Of a stretch of 64,000 nt of DNA, positions 1-8,773 are shown piece by piece. Below the pieces are notes generated by a model, which searched no databases, was not told where the DNA came from, and worked only from the letters and a program-made list of their open reading frames with translations. Origin of the DNA: Microbacterium lushaniae. GTDB taxonomy: Bacteria > Actinomycetota > Actinomycetes > Actinomycetales > Microbacteriaceae. Location: positions 3,348,001 to 3,412,000 of the forward strand of contig NZ_CP044232.1 in assembly GCF_008727775.1 (NCBI RefSeq). The letters are read 5' to 3'. Numbering within the stretch: position 1 is the stretch's first letter; every line of letters starts with the position of its first letter. The position numbers and the translations under genes are program-made.

Positions 1-165
1 CTGGTGCACGCCCGGCATCGAGGAGATCGGCACCGGATCGGCGATGCCCTCGCGCACGAACAGCGGGAGGACCAGCTGCGAGGGGACGAGGTGAGTCTCC
101 CGCGCGAGGCGGCGTACGGCCGGAGTGTGGCGGAGGCGCCGGGGGCGATGCTGCGGGAAGCTCAC
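1..165 (-). CDS. hemB: Delta-aminolevulinic acid dehydratase (porphobilinogen synthase), N-terminal part
   Basis: Only the first 55 codons lie in the window; the gene runs off the left edge. The GTG start overlaps the hemD stop (GTGA), so the two are translationally coupled. The N-terminus has the HemB pattern: an Arg-rich PRRLR stretch near residue 8, then LVLPLFVREG at about 31-40 and ISSMPGV at about 48-53. The family condenses two 5-aminolevulinate molecules into porphobilinogen in the cytoplasm. Here it is the last visible gene of the heme operon. The metal site and catalytic lysines are outside the window. Confidence 0.9.
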   Translation of the reverse strand, partial: MSFPQHRPRRLRHTPAVRRLARETHLVPSQLVLPLFVREGIADPVPISSMPGVHQ

Positions 166-968
166 GGCTGCAACTCGTCGGAGGCGTGCGGGAGGGAGAA
201 GCGGGAGACGGCGTCGATGAGCGCGTCCACGGTCTGCTGATCGGCGATGACATCCACGCTCAGACCGCTGCGGCGTGCGTCCTTGGCGGTGCGGGGACCG
301 ATGGCGGCGATCACGGTCGCGGCGGGGATGTCGGGGAACTGGGCGTGCACCTGCTCGGCGACCGAACCGCTCGTGACGAGGACGGCGTTGATCCGGCCGG
401 ATGCCACGTCGGCCGCGACCTTGTCCGACACCGGCACCCCCACGGTGCGGTAGGCCACGACGCTGCGAACCCGGTGGCCGGCCTCCGCCAGCAGCCGCGT
501 GAGGACGGGCTTGGCGATCTCGCTGCGCAGCGTGAGCACGTCGCGCGGCGCACTCTCGCGGGCGATCATCTCCTCCGCGAGTCCCGCGGCGGAGTTGTCG
601 CGCTCGGGGACGAGATCGACGCGGTAGCCGACGGCCTGGAGGGCTGCGGCCGTCGTCTCACCCACGGCTGCGATCTTGGTCTTGGCGGGGATCTGCGCGC
701 GGTAGGCGTAGAGCACGTCCACCGTCGTCGCACTGGTGACGGTGAGCCAGTCGAACGCCCCGGCGGCGAGGTCGGCGAGTGCCTGCTCGAGGCTCGCCTG
801 GTCGTTGGTCGGGGCGAAGTTGATCAGCGGGGCGATCACGGGCACGGCGCCCTGCTGACGGAGGGTCGCGGCCACGCCGTCACCCCACGGGCCCCCGCGC
901 GGCACGAGCACACGCCAGCCCGCCAGGGGCTTGCTGGGTGCCGGCGTATGCCGGGAGCTGTGATTCAT
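162..968 (-). CDS. hemD: Uroporphyrinogen-III synthase
   Basis: A 268-residue protein of normal length for HemD, which closes and inverts ring D of hydroxymethylbilane to make uroporphyrinogen III. HemD sequences are poorly conserved. Recognition rests on the N-terminal WRVLVPRGG-type start (about 18-26), the two-lobe pattern with TVTSATTVDVL in the middle and LVTSGSVAEQ in the second half, and its place between hemC and hemB. The ATG overlaps the hemC stop (ATGA) and the stop overlaps the hemB GTG, as expected for a tightly coupled operon. Confidence 0.93.
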   Translation of the reverse strand: MNHSSRHTPAPSKPLAGWRVLVPRGGPWGDGVAATLRQQGAVPVIAPLINFAPTNDQASLEQALADLAAGAFDWLTVTSATTVDVLYAYRAQIPAKTKIAAVGETTAAALQAVGYRVDLVPERDNSAAGLAEEMIARESAPRDVLTLRSEIAKPVLTRLLAEAGHRVRSVVAYRTVGVPVSDKVAADVASGRINAVLVTSGSVAEQVHAQFPDIPAATVIAAIGPRTAKDARRSGLSVDVIADQQTVDALIDAVSRFSLPHASDELQP

Positions 969-1975
969 GGGGTCGACTCTCGTGGTACCAGATCGGCCGC
1001 CCCGCGTTCGAGCAGCCGACGTGCAATGTCGTGCCCGGTGCGCGTAGCACGCGCGATCGGGTCCGCGCCGTCGGCAGCATCCGCGCCATCGCCGCTACCT
1101 GGGTACCCACCATACCCCCGCTGGTCGGGCGGAGGGAGTTCCAGACGAACGGTGCGGTCCAGCCCCACTCTCCGCGCCCCGTCGAGGGCGTAGACGATGG
1201 CGCGAACCCGCAGATCCCCGTCCGTGACCTCCGCATGCGTTCCGACCGGCGCCGAGCACCCCGCATCCAGGCCGGCCAGGACCGCGCGCTCCGCCGTGAC
1301 CGCGGTGCGGGTCGCGGCGTCGTCGAGGCTCGAGAGCGCGGCGAGCAGCGCGGCGTCGGCATCGGCGGTGGTCTCCACCGCGAGCGCGCCCTGGCCCGGC
1401 GCGGTCGGCCAGTCGGCCAGCCCGAGCGGCTCCGCGTGCAGACCGCCCAGGTCGCCGCCGAGACGGGAGAGCCCTGCGGCGGCGAGGATGACCGCATCCA
1501 GCTCGCCGTCGCGCACACGGGCGAGGCGGGAGTCGACGTTGCCGCGGAGGTCCTGCACGCTCACACGGGGGTTGCGGCGCCGCACCTGGGCGATGCGCCG
1601 CGGCGACCCGGTCCCCACGACGGCGCCCTCGGCGAGGTCGCCCAGCGGCGTACCGTCACGGGTGATCACGACATCGCGTGCGTCCTCCCGTGCCGGGGTG
1701 GCCGCGATCACGAGCTGCGGGGGCTGCGCGGTGGGCAGATCCTTCAGCGAATGGACGAGCAGGTCGCAGCGCCCGGCCAGCAGCGCCTCGCGCAGCGTCG
1801 TGGCGAACACCCCGCGGCCGCCCAGCTGCGACAGCGACGCCCGGGAGACATCGCCCTCGCTCACGATCGGGACCAGTTCGACGGCCTGCCCCGACGCCGC
1901 CGCGAGCGCGTCGGCGACCTGCTGGGATTGAGCGAGGGCCAGCGCGCTGCGCCGCGTGCCCAGGCGCAGGGTCAT
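965..1975 (-). CDS. hemC: Hydroxymethylbilane synthase (porphobilinogen deaminase)
   Basis: A 336-residue cytoplasmic enzyme that joins four porphobilinogens into hydroxymethylbilane. Visible hallmarks are the start LRLGTRRSALALAQ, HSLKD at about 75-79, GTGSPRR at about 121-127, and LDAGCSAPVG with Cys240, the attachment site of the dipyrromethane cofactor. The C-terminal domain carries a Gly/Asp/Ala-rich low-complexity insertion (about 283-305) unusual for the family. It starts 7 bp after hemQ and overlaps hemD by 4 bp. The ATG at 1975 fits the family N-terminus exactly. Confidence 0.97.
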   Translation of the reverse strand: MTLRLGTRRSALALAQSQQVADALAAASGQAVELVPIVSEGDVSRASLSQLGGRGVFATTLREALLAGRCDLLVHSLKDLPTAQPPQLVIAATPAREDARDVVITRDGTPLGDLAEGAVVGTGSPRRIAQVRRRNPRVSVQDLRGNVDSRLARVRDGELDAVILAAAGLSRLGGDLGGLHAEPLGLADWPTAPGQGALAVETTADADAALLAALSSLDDAATRTAVTAERAVLAGLDAGCSAPVGTHAEVTDGDLRVRAIVYALDGARRVGLDRTVRLELPPPDQRGYGGYPGSGDGADAADGADPIARATRTGHDIARRLLERGAADLVPRESTP

Positions 1976-1982
1976 CGGCGCC

Positions 1983-2654
1983 TCACTGGAGCACCTCGGG
2001 CACCTCGCGCGGGTCGATGCGGCGCCCCGTGAAGAACGGCACCTCCTCGCGGACGTGCCGGCGGGCCTCCGTGTAGCGGAGTTCGCGCATCATGTCGACG
2101 AGATCGGTGAGCACGTCGGCTTCCATGGGCAGGAGCCACTCGTAATCGCCCAGCGCGAAGGATGCGACGGTGTTGGCGGTCACACCGGTGAAGGCGGCGC
2201 CCTTGCGACCGTGGTCGGCGAGCATCGCGCGGCGCTCGGCTTCGGGAAGCAGGTACCACTCGTAGCTGCGCACGAACGGGTACACCGTCAGCCACTGCTT
2301 CGCCGGAACGCCCCGCAGGAAGCCGGGGACGTGTGCGCGGTTGAACTCCGCGTCGCGGTGCACCCCCATCGCGTTCCACACCGGCAGCAGCGGACGGAGC
2401 AGTTCGGTACGGCGAAGGCGGCGCAGGTCGCGCTGCAGAGCTTCGGCATCCGGGCCGTGCATCCAGATCATCAGGTCGGCGTCGGCGCGCAGGCCACTGA
2501 CGTCGTAGAAGCCGCGCACGGTGACCCCGCCGCTCTCGATGAGGGCGACGATGTCGCTCAATTCGGTGTCGTCGGGCTCGGCGACGGGATTGTCAGGGTC
2601 ACGGCGGAGCACCGCCCAGAGAGTGAACACGGATTCGGGAGAGTGCTCGGGCAT
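1983..2654 (-). CDS. hemQ: Coproheme decarboxylase (HemQ, chlorite dismutase-like)
   Basis: A 223-residue haem enzyme that decarboxylates the propionates of rings A and B of coproheme III, the last step of the coproporphyrin-dependent pathway of Gram-positives. The actinobacterial signature YPFVRSYEWYLLP spans about 125-137 (it includes the candidate catalytic tyrosines), and LADHGRKG contains His148, the expected axial haem ligand. The reading frame is open further upstream, but the ATG at 2654 is preferred: it matches the family start (MPEHSPES) and sits 6 nt after a CAGACT -10 box. hemQ may therefore have its own leaderless transcript inside the heme operon. Confidence 0.95.
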   Translation of the reverse strand: MPEHSPESVFTLWAVLRRDPDNPVAEPDDTELSDIVALIESGGVTVRGFYDVSGLRADADLMIWMHGPDAEALQRDLRRLRRTELLRPLLPVWNAMGVHRDAEFNRAHVPGFLRGVPAKQWLTVYPFVRSYEWYLLPEAERRAMLADHGRKGAAFTGVTANTVASFALGDYEWLLPMEADVLTDLVDMMRELRYTEARRHVREEVPFFTGRRIDPREVPEVLQ

Positions 2655-2660
2655 GCCTCC

Positions 2661-2689
2661 AGTCTGCTCCGCGGCGCCCGAGCGACCAA
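2661..2689 (-). promoter_or_regulatory. Predicted leaderless promoter of hemQ
   Basis: On the minus strand TTGGTC (2684-2689) is 17 bp from CAGACT (2661-2666), which is 6 nt from the hemQ ATG. The predicted transcription start is at or next to the A of the start codon. A GGAGG lies only 1 nt from the ATG, too close to act as a normal ribosome binding site. Inferred from spacing only. Confidence 0.5.
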
Positions 2690-2695
2690 ACGCGC

Positions 2696-2974
2696 TCACC
2701 GCGTGTAGAGCCGCACCAATCCCCACACGGCCAGGCCGGCGGCCACAGCGACCCCGACGACGGTGGCAGCCGCGCCGGTGGGGTTGACGCGGGCGAACTC
2801 GCGCGCCTGCGCCACGCCGCGGTCGACACCGTGACCCACGCGCTTGGGCACGTTCGCCTTGACCTCGATGGCCGCGAGCGTCGCCTTCAGCTCGGCGCGC
2901 GCCTTCTCGACGGGATCGGAGATGCCCAGCGCGACGGCGGTGCGGGGAACGGGAACGGGTCGGTCAACGCTCAT
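2696..2974 (-). CDS. DUF3618-type small membrane-anchored protein
   Basis: A 92-residue protein with a charged amphipathic segment (EKARAELKATLAAIE, about 23-37) typical of DUF3618 proteins and one C-terminal transmembrane helix (about 67-87) ending in a short basic tail. The frame is open far upstream, but the ATG at 2974 overlaps the stop of the holin-like gene (ATGA), which fixes the start. Function is unknown. This family is commonly found next to the holin-like and YtxH-like genes seen here, and a cell-envelope role is inferred from that. Confidence 0.8.
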   Translation of the reverse strand: MSVDRPVPVPRTAVALGISDPVEKARAELKATLAAIEVKANVPKRVGHGVDRGVAQAREFARVNPTGAAATVVGVAVAAGLAVWGLVRLYTR

Positions 2975-3375
2975 TCGCGGGCCTCTTTCACGATCCGGAT
3001 GTCTTCGGCCACCGCCTGTCCGGGGTTCTCCCCGGATCCGAGTCGGCGGAATCGCATGATGCCCAGGAGCGCGAGGATCGCGACGATGACCAGCATCACG
3101 CCGAACACCACGAGGGCCGACAGCCACACCGGCCACCACGACGACAGGCCGGCGATCACGAAGGCGAAGAACACCGGCAGCGACCAGAACAGCACGAACA
3201 GGGCGCCGACGAGCCACCCGGCCCCGATCCCGGCCTGCTTCGCCGTTTCGCCCAGCCACTTCTTGGCGGCATTGATCTCGGCGACGACAAGATTGCGCAC
3301 GAGCTCGGGGATGTCCCCGAGCAGCGTGAACAGACTCTCGTCGGCGCGGTCGCGGAACCCGCGCGGCGTGGTCAT
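2971..3375 (-). CDS. Phage_holin_3_6-type (Actinobacterial Holin-X) membrane protein
   Basis: A 134-residue protein with an N-terminal amphipathic region (SLFTLLGDIPELVRNLV, about 14-30) and two strongly hydrophobic segments (about 49-72 and 78-108), the layout of the actinobacterial holin-like family. Despite the name, chromosomal members next to YtxH and DUF3618 genes are not phage genes and their role is unknown. It starts 5 bp after the YtxH-like gene and overlaps the DUF3618 gene by 4 bp, so the three form one unit between hemY and hemQ. Confidence 0.8.
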   Translation of the reverse strand: MTTPRGFRDRADESLFTLLGDIPELVRNLVVAEINAAKKWLGETAKQAGIGAGWLVGALFVLFWSLPVFFAFVIAGLSSWWPVWLSALVVFGVMLVIVAILALLGIMRFRRLGSGENPGQAVAEDIRIVKEARE

Positions 3376-3380
3376 GTCAG

Positions 3381-3821
3381 TCAGCTCCCGGCGCTGGTGG
3401 CGCTCTTGGTCTCGTCGGCCTTCTTCTGACCCGTCTTGGTGTCAGAGGAGGTCTTCGTGTCGCCCGAGGCGGAGTCGGTCGCGGCCTCCTCGGCCTCTTC
3501 CAGCGAGTCCTCGACGGCGTCGGCGACGTCACGGGCGGCCGACTTCGCCGCCGCCGCAGCGCGCTGCGCCTTCTCCGACACGCTGCCCGAGCCGCCGGCT
3601 GCCGTGGTGACGCGCTTGGCGCCGTCCCACAGGACGCCCGGGACGACCTTGGCCGCCGAGGTGCCGAACGCCTTGGCCTTGTCGACCTGCTTCTGCACCG
3701 GGTCGGTGTGCCAGGCCTTCACAGCCTGTTCCTTGATCTGCTCGTAGCGTTCGCGGCCCGCGCGACTGCCGAGCACGTAGCCGGCCGCGAGGCCGATGAC
3801 GAGTCCTACTTTGCCCTTCAT
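3381..3821 (-). CDS. YtxH-like small protein
   Basis: A 146-residue protein that begins with one transmembrane helix (KVGLVIGLAAGYVLGSRAG, about 4-22) and a charged RERYEQIKEQ segment, the YtxH layout, followed by a long Ala/Lys/Glu/Ser/Thr-rich, probably disordered tail. The ATG at 3821 has a GGAG ribosome binding site 7 nt upstream; extra in-frame sequence before it lacks a good start. A -10-like TACTGT at 3866-3871 (minus) suggests a separate promoter. YtxH proteins have been linked to stress responses in Bacillus; the role here is unknown. Confidence 0.8.
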   Translation of the reverse strand: MKGKVGLVIGLAAGYVLGSRAGRERYEQIKEQAVKAWHTDPVQKQVDKAKAFGTSAAKVVPGVLWDGAKRVTTAAGGSGSVSEKAQRAAAAAKSAARDVADAVEDSLEEAEEAATDSASGDTKTSSDTKTGQKKADETKSATSAGS

Positions 3822-3928
3822 GGGGCTCTCCTCACGATCGATGATGGGAGGTGCGGTGCGATCCCACAGTAGCCCCGTATTCCATCCGCGGCATTCACCC
3901 TTGACATCCTCCGAGCGGGGAGGCAGGG

Positions 3929-5422
3929 TCACGCGCCCGAGCCCGCGTCGCGCCACAGCAGCGCCGAGCGGATGCGGTCGGCCTCGGCACGTGCGTCCGG
4001 CACGACCTGGGCGAGCCCCGTGCCTGCCAGCCACGCGCCCGTCGCGCCCAGGCCCGCGACGGCGCTGAGGGCACCGCGGGCCGCGGCGGTCGTGGCGGCG
4101 CGGCCGATCGTGGCCGCCGGCTGCGCCTGCGCGTAGCGTTCGCGCCGCGCGCCGCGCACGTGGGCCGCATCCAGTCGGACGCCCAGCATCCTGGCGGCCT
4201 CAGTGAGCGCCAGGGACGCGGCCGCGGCGTCGTCGAGCTGCGCGGTGGCCGGTTCCTCCCCCTGCGCGCCGAAGGAGACCCGCAGCACGTGGCGGCCCTG
4301 GCCGGCGGCGCGCGCCACCCACTCCCACTTCGCCGTCGAGTGCGTGAGGGCCTTCGCCGCCCCCGTGCCCGGCACCGTGAGCACCCCAGAGCCCCGGGGT
4401 GCGGCGTCCAGCGCGGCGGAATCGACGACGAGGGTGACGACCTCCACGACGGGCGAGGGCGCCGCCTCGCGATCCAGCAGCGGCGCGACCGGAGCGAGCA
4501 GTTCGCGCGCGGCGCCTTCCGGCACCGCCACGATGACGGCGTCGGCGTCGACCGGCGGGGCCGCCCCGTCCTCGGCGGACGCGGCATCGCCCTCGTGGGG
4601 GGCCACGTGCACCGCCCAGCCCTTCTCGGTGGCGTCCAGGCCGCGCACCCGCGTGCCGGTGCGGATGTCGCCGCCCAGCTGCAGCACCCGCTCGGCGAGA
4701 GCGTCCACGAGCGTCGACATGCCTCCGCGCAGGCCCTCCACCGCACTCCCCGGTGCGGCGGTGCGGCCGCCGCGCAGCTCGGCGACGGCGCCGCTGAGCG
4801 ATCCCGTCCGCGTCAGGGCGGCGTTCAGCCCTGGCGCTGCCAGGTCGACGTCGATGTCGTCGGGACGGGCGGAGTACACCCCGCTGGTCACGGGGGCGAC
4901 GAGACGCTCCAGCACGCGCGCGCCCATCCGGCTGCGCACGAGCTGCCCGAGGCTCTGCTGGTGGCCGATGGTGAGCGGCGGACGCAGACGGTCGAGGTAG
5001 GCACGCCACACGCCGCGCCAGCCGATGATGCGCCGCACCTCCGGCGCCCACGGGTTGTCGGGGATGCCCAGCACGCCGCCGCGCGGCAGCGGCGCCGCTG
5101 CCCCGCCCGGCAGACCCGCCACCCACGCGCCGGCGGGGCGGGGGGTGGTGACCTCCTCGCTCAGCCCGAGTTCGTCGACGAGGGAACGCACCGTGCCGCC
5201 GCGGGTGGCATAGCTCTCGGCGCCCACATCCAGGACGAGGCCGTCGATCTCCGCCGACCGCACGACACCGCCCACGCGCGGCCCCTGTTCGAGCACCGTC
5301 ACGCGCATCCCGACCTTCGCGCATTCCAGCGCGGCGACCAGGCCGGCGATGCCGCCGCCGACGACCACGACATGCTTCTCGCGGGCGTGCGCGGCGAGGT
5401 GGTCCAGCGGGCCCTCGCTCAC
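3929..5422 (-). CDS. hemY: Coproporphyrinogen III / protoporphyrinogen oxidase (HemY/CgoX)
   Basis: A 497-residue FAD-dependent oxidase. The dinucleotide-binding motif VVVVGGGIAGLVAA is at about 18-31, followed by the acidic end of the second strand (VLEQGPRVGGVVRS). The family oxidises coproporphyrinogen III to coproporphyrin III in organisms that also have HemQ, which this one does, so CgoX activity is more likely than classical protoporphyrinogen oxidase activity. The GTG start overlaps the hemE stop (GTGA). The C-terminus is Ala-rich, with no membrane helix evident. Confidence 0.93.
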   Translation of the reverse strand: MSEGPLDHLAAHAREKHVVVVGGGIAGLVAALECAKVGMRVTVLEQGPRVGGVVRSAEIDGLVLDVGAESYATRGGTVRSLVDELGLSEEVTTPRPAGAWVAGLPGGAAAPLPRGGVLGIPDNPWAPEVRRIIGWRGVWRAYLDRLRPPLTIGHQQSLGQLVRSRMGARVLERLVAPVTSGVYSARPDDIDVDLAAPGLNAALTRTGSLSGAVAELRGGRTAAPGSAVEGLRGGMSTLVDALAERVLQLGGDIRTGTRVRGLDATEKGWAVHVAPHEGDAASAEDGAAPPVDADAVIVAVPEGAARELLAPVAPLLDREAAPSPVVEVVTLVVDSAALDAAPRGSGVLTVPGTGAAKALTHSTAKWEWVARAAGQGRHVLRVSFGAQGEEPATAQLDDAAAASLALTEAARMLGVRLDAAHVRGARRERYAQAQPAATIGRAATTAAARGALSAVAGLGATGAWLAGTGLAQVVPDARAEADRIRSALLWRDAGSGA

Positions 5423-6462
5423 ACCGCCTCCTCATGGGCGAAGGCCACGATGCGGCTCAGCACGTCCGGATCGGTGTCGGGTGGCACGCCGTGACCGAGG
5501 TTGAGGATGTGCGCGCGCGCACGTCGGCCGCGCGCCAGCACGTCCGCGACGTGCGCGAGGAGGACCTCTTCGGGTGCCGACAGCAGCGCCGGGTCGATGT
5601 TCCCCTGCACCGTCGTGCCCTCGCCCAGGACCGCGGCGGCCTCATCCAGCGGCTGGCGCCAGTCCACGCCCACGGCATCGGCGATCCCGTCCAGGCGCAT
5701 GTCGGCGAGGAACGGACCGGTGCCGACACCGAAGTGGATGCGGGGCGCCGCCACGCCCTCGAACGCTGCGCGCGAGTGCGGTGCGGCGTACGCGCGATAG
5801 TCGGCGGCGGACAGCGAGCCGGCCCACGAGTCGAACAGCTGCACGGCCGAGGCGCCGGCCCGCACCTGCGCCTGGAGGAACGCCCCCGACACCTCGGCGA
5901 GCCAGCCGGCCAGCCGATGCCAGGATGCGGGATCGGCGTGCATCATCGCGCGCGCACGCAGGTGCTCCTTGGAGGGTGCCCCCTCGACGAGGTACGCCGC
6001 GAGCGTGAAGGGGGCGCCGGCGAAGCCGATGAGGGGCGTGTCGCCGAGTTCGTCGGTGACGATGCGCACCGCCTCGCGCACGGGGCCGGCGGCCTCCGCG
6101 ACGGCGGCCGGGTCGATCGCGGTGACGCGCGCGACATCGGATGCGGTGCGCACCGGGTCGGCGAAGACCGGTCCGCGCCCCGGCTCGATCTCCACGTCGA
6201 TGCCGGCGAGGCGCAGCGGGATGACGATGTCGCTGAAGAAGATGCCCGCGTCGACTCCGTGGCGCCGCACCGGCTGCAGCGTGATCTCGGCCGCCAGGTC
6301 GGGTGTCAGACACGCGTCCAGCATCCGCGTACCCACGCGGAGTTCGCGGTACTCCGGCAGCGAACGGCCGGCCTGGCGCATGAACCACACCGGGGTGCGG
6401 TCGGGGCGGTCGCCGCGGAGGGCACGGAGAAGGGGTGCGTCGGGTGAGGCCACGTCTCCCAT
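5419..6462 (-). CDS. hemE: Uroporphyrinogen decarboxylase
   Basis: A 347-residue cytoplasmic enzyme that decarboxylates the four acetate side chains of uroporphyrinogen III to give coproporphyrinogen III. The substrate-binding signature RQAGRSLPEYR is at 29-39, and IFFSDIVIPL supplies the conserved catalytic aspartate region. The C-terminus has the family pattern ILNLGHGVPPDTDP. It is the first gene of the minus-strand heme operon and is coupled to hemY by a 4-bp overlap. Only 33 bp separate it from the upstream LuxR-type gene, so read-through from that gene is possible. Confidence 0.97.
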   Translation of the reverse strand: MGDVASPDAPLLRALRGDRPDRTPVWFMRQAGRSLPEYRELRVGTRMLDACLTPDLAAEITLQPVRRHGVDAGIFFSDIVIPLRLAGIDVEIEPGRGPVFADPVRTASDVARVTAIDPAAVAEAAGPVREAVRIVTDELGDTPLIGFAGAPFTLAAYLVEGAPSKEHLRARAMMHADPASWHRLAGWLAEVSGAFLQAQVRAGASAVQLFDSWAGSLSAADYRAYAAPHSRAAFEGVAAPRIHFGVGTGPFLADMRLDGIADAVGVDWRQPLDEAAAVLGEGTTVQGNIDPALLSAPEEVLLAHVADVLARGRRARAHILNLGHGVPPDTDPDVLSRIVAFAHEEAV

Positions 6463-6495
6463 CCTCGCACCCGGCGTCCGGGTGCCGGCTGGGCG

Positions 6496-8766
6496 TCAGG
6501 GCACGGCGGTGCCGCCCATGAAGTCGGCCATCAGTTCGGTCGGACAGGCCGCGCGGGCGCGCTCGACTCCGGCGAGCGCACCGAGCCGGTCCAGGGCGGC
6601 CAGGGCGCCGGTGCGATCGGATGCGGCGGCTGTGGCGCGAACGAGCTCGTCGGCCGCAGCGATCTGGCGTGCCGGGTCGCGCGCGGTCGTGGCGATGTCG
6701 AGGGCCTCGTTCAGGTAGGGGATGCGCTCGCGGGGCGGCGCGGCGGCGGCCCGCAGCATGAGCGCCCGGTGCAGGCAGCGGAGGTCGCCCAGGTGGCGGA
6801 AGGCGTCGACGAGGTCGTCGGGATCGCCCGCCTCGGCGAGCCCGAGGGAGGCCTGCACGAGCTGCGCGTGCGCGGTCTCGTGCGCGTTCTGCATCGCCTC
6901 GGCCGCTTCGCGCGCTTGCGCGGCCCACCTCACCGCCCGCTCGCGGTCATCCGGGTCGCCGGCGGCGACGGAGGCCATCATGTACCGCACGTTGTTGACG
7001 TGGACGAGGTCGCCTGCCCGTGCGTACGCGCGCATCGACGACGCGAACGCCGCCAGCGCGGCGGCCCGGTCCGGTGCCGTGCCGCCGCGCAGCGCGATCC
7101 CCCGCGCCTGGTGGATGGCTCCCCGATCCCAATCGACGCCGGTCAGCCGCTCCGCTGCCGCGCAGTGCGCGAGCGCGGCCTCGACGTCACCGCGGTAGGC
7201 GGCCGCCCACGCCGCCAGCTGCTCCGCGGCGCGCGTACCGTCGTCATCCGTGGCGACCGCTGCCGCTCGTTGGGCGAGGGCGGTGACGAGGCCGATGTCG
7301 ACGAACGCGAGCGCCGCGCCCACCGCCAGCAGCTGCTGCGGCGTGGCGGAGGCGAGCACCCCCTCGTCGCGGGCGGCGTCGGCGAGCGCGTCGATGCTGT
7401 CGATGTCGGCCCCGTACTGCTCGACGCCGACGGCGAGGTCGGCGGCGAGCGTGATCGCGTCGGGGTGACCCGCCGCGATCATCCACCGCAGGGCGGCGTT
7501 GACCTCCGGGCACAGCACCGCCGACCGGTGCGCCGCGGACGGGCTCGCGTCGGTGCGCGCGGTCCGGATGAACGCCCGGGCGGTCCGGGAGACGGCGAGG
7601 GCGTGCAGTTCCAGCACCTCCCGGATGGTCGCCGCCTCCGTACGGGCGTGCACGAATTCGCGCATGACGGCCAGCAGCCGGAACCGGCCGGGATGACTGC
7701 GGGTCGGCACGATCAGGGAGTGATCGAGGAGCCGGAGCACGACGCCGGTCGTGCCGGGCCCGGTCACGGCGGCGGCGAGGTCCATGTCGAACGTGCGGGG
7801 AAGGGCGGCGAGGCGCCGGAGCACGTCCTGCTCCTGCGCCGACAGCAGGTCCCACGTCCATCCGAAGGCGGTGTCGAGACTGCGGTGCCGTCCGGCCGGG
7901 GTGGCGCGGTCCAACGTCGCCAGGTCGCGCGCCAGGCGCGCGTCCAGTTCGGCGAGCGGGAGGTGGCGAGCCACGGATGCGGCCAGCTCGAGGGCGAGCG
8001 GAAGTCCGTCCAGCCGCTCGGCGATCCGCGCCACCAGGGGCGCGTCGTCGGCGTCCCCTCCGGCCCCACGCAGGCGATCGGACAGCAGGGCGCACGCCGG
8101 CGAGTCCGCGCCCTCCGCCGCGAGGGGGCGGAGGGTGTGCACCGCCTCCCCCGACGCGCCCAGCGGGGTACGGGAGGTCACCAGGACGCGCAGGGACGGG
8201 ACGCGCATCCGCAGGGCGCCGACCACCGCGACCGTGGCCGGTCCGACCCGGTCGGCGTTGTCCAGGAGCAGGAGATGTGCGCGCGCGGCCAGCGCGACCG
8301 AGACGGCCCCCTGCAGGTCGCCGGGGGTGGCCTCCAGGCCCAGGGCGCGGGCGATCCGGGTGGCCACGTCATCGGGGGTCGCGTGCTCGAGCTCCACCAC
8401 GAGCGGTGTGCGGGCGCCATCGCCGTGCGCGGTTTCGAGACCGAGGCGGGTCTTGCCGACCCCTCCCGGCCCCACGATCGTGACCCACCCGTGGCGTTCG
8501 AGGAGCGCGCGCACGGCCGAGAGGTCTTCGTCGCGGCCGTGCAGCGTGTCGGCCGGCACCGGCACCGACGACGCGTGCCGCGCGCGGGCGGCCTCGACGA
8601 GGGCCGTGCGGCTCTCGGCCGCGAGCTTGCGCCGCAGGCTCGCGATGTGACTCTCGACGGTGCGCACGGAGATGAACAACTCCGCGGCGATCTCGGGGTT
8701 GGTCTGTCGCCGCTCCACCGCGGCGAGCACCGCGCGCTCGCGCGGTGTGAGGGCGGACCCGCTCAC
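6496..8766 (-). CDS. Transcriptional regulator: N-terminal LuxR-type HTH fused to an NB-ARC-like ATPase and TPR-like region
   Basis: About 756 residues. The N-terminus (about 5-62) is a LuxR/GerE-type helix-turn-helix (LTPRERAVLAAV, then TVESHIASLRRKL). A Walker A motif GPGGVGKT at 99-106 and a Walker B-like LLLLDNAD near 155 follow, then an NB-ARC/STAND-type region and an Ala-rich helical-repeat C-terminus. In classical LAL regulators the HTH is C-terminal, so the order is reversed here. The frame opens with a GTG at 8775, but that codon overlaps a TAGAGT -10 box; the GTG at 8766, 7 nt after the box, is the likelier leaderless start. The inducer and targets are unknown. Confidence 0.82.
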   Translation of the reverse strand: MSGSALTPRERAVLAAVERRQTNPEIAAELFISVRTVESHIASLRRKLAAESRTALVEAARARHASSVPVPADTLHGRDEDLSAVRALLERHGWVTIVGPGGVGKTRLGLETAHGDGARTPLVVELEHATPDDVATRIARALGLEATPGDLQGAVSVALAARAHLLLLDNADRVGPATVAVVGALRMRVPSLRVLVTSRTPLGASGEAVHTLRPLAAEGADSPACALLSDRLRGAGGDADDAPLVARIAERLDGLPLALELAASVARHLPLAELDARLARDLATLDRATPAGRHRSLDTAFGWTWDLLSAQEQDVLRRLAALPRTFDMDLAAAVTGPGTTGVVLRLLDHSLIVPTRSHPGRFRLLAVMREFVHARTEAATIREVLELHALAVSRTARAFIRTARTDASPSAAHRSAVLCPEVNAALRWMIAAGHPDAITLAADLAVGVEQYGADIDSIDALADAARDEGVLASATPQQLLAVGAALAFVDIGLVTALAQRAAAVATDDDGTRAAEQLAAWAAAYRGDVEAALAHCAAAERLTGVDWDRGAIHQARGIALRGGTAPDRAAALAAFASSMRAYARAGDLVHVNNVRYMMASVAAGDPDDRERAVRWAAQAREAAEAMQNAHETAHAQLVQASLGLAEAGDPDDLVDAFRHLGDLRCLHRALMLRAAAAPPRERIPYLNEALDIATTARDPARQIAAADELVRATAAASDRTGALAALDRLGALAGVERARAACPTELMADFMGGTAVP

Positions 8767-8773
8767 GGGCGCC

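Noticed and set aside
2971..3375. Prophage or lysis cassette suggested by a holin-like protein
   Set aside because: No endolysin, tail, integrase or attachment site is near. Chromosomal Holin-X genes with YtxH and DUF3618 neighbours are ordinary in actinobacteria.
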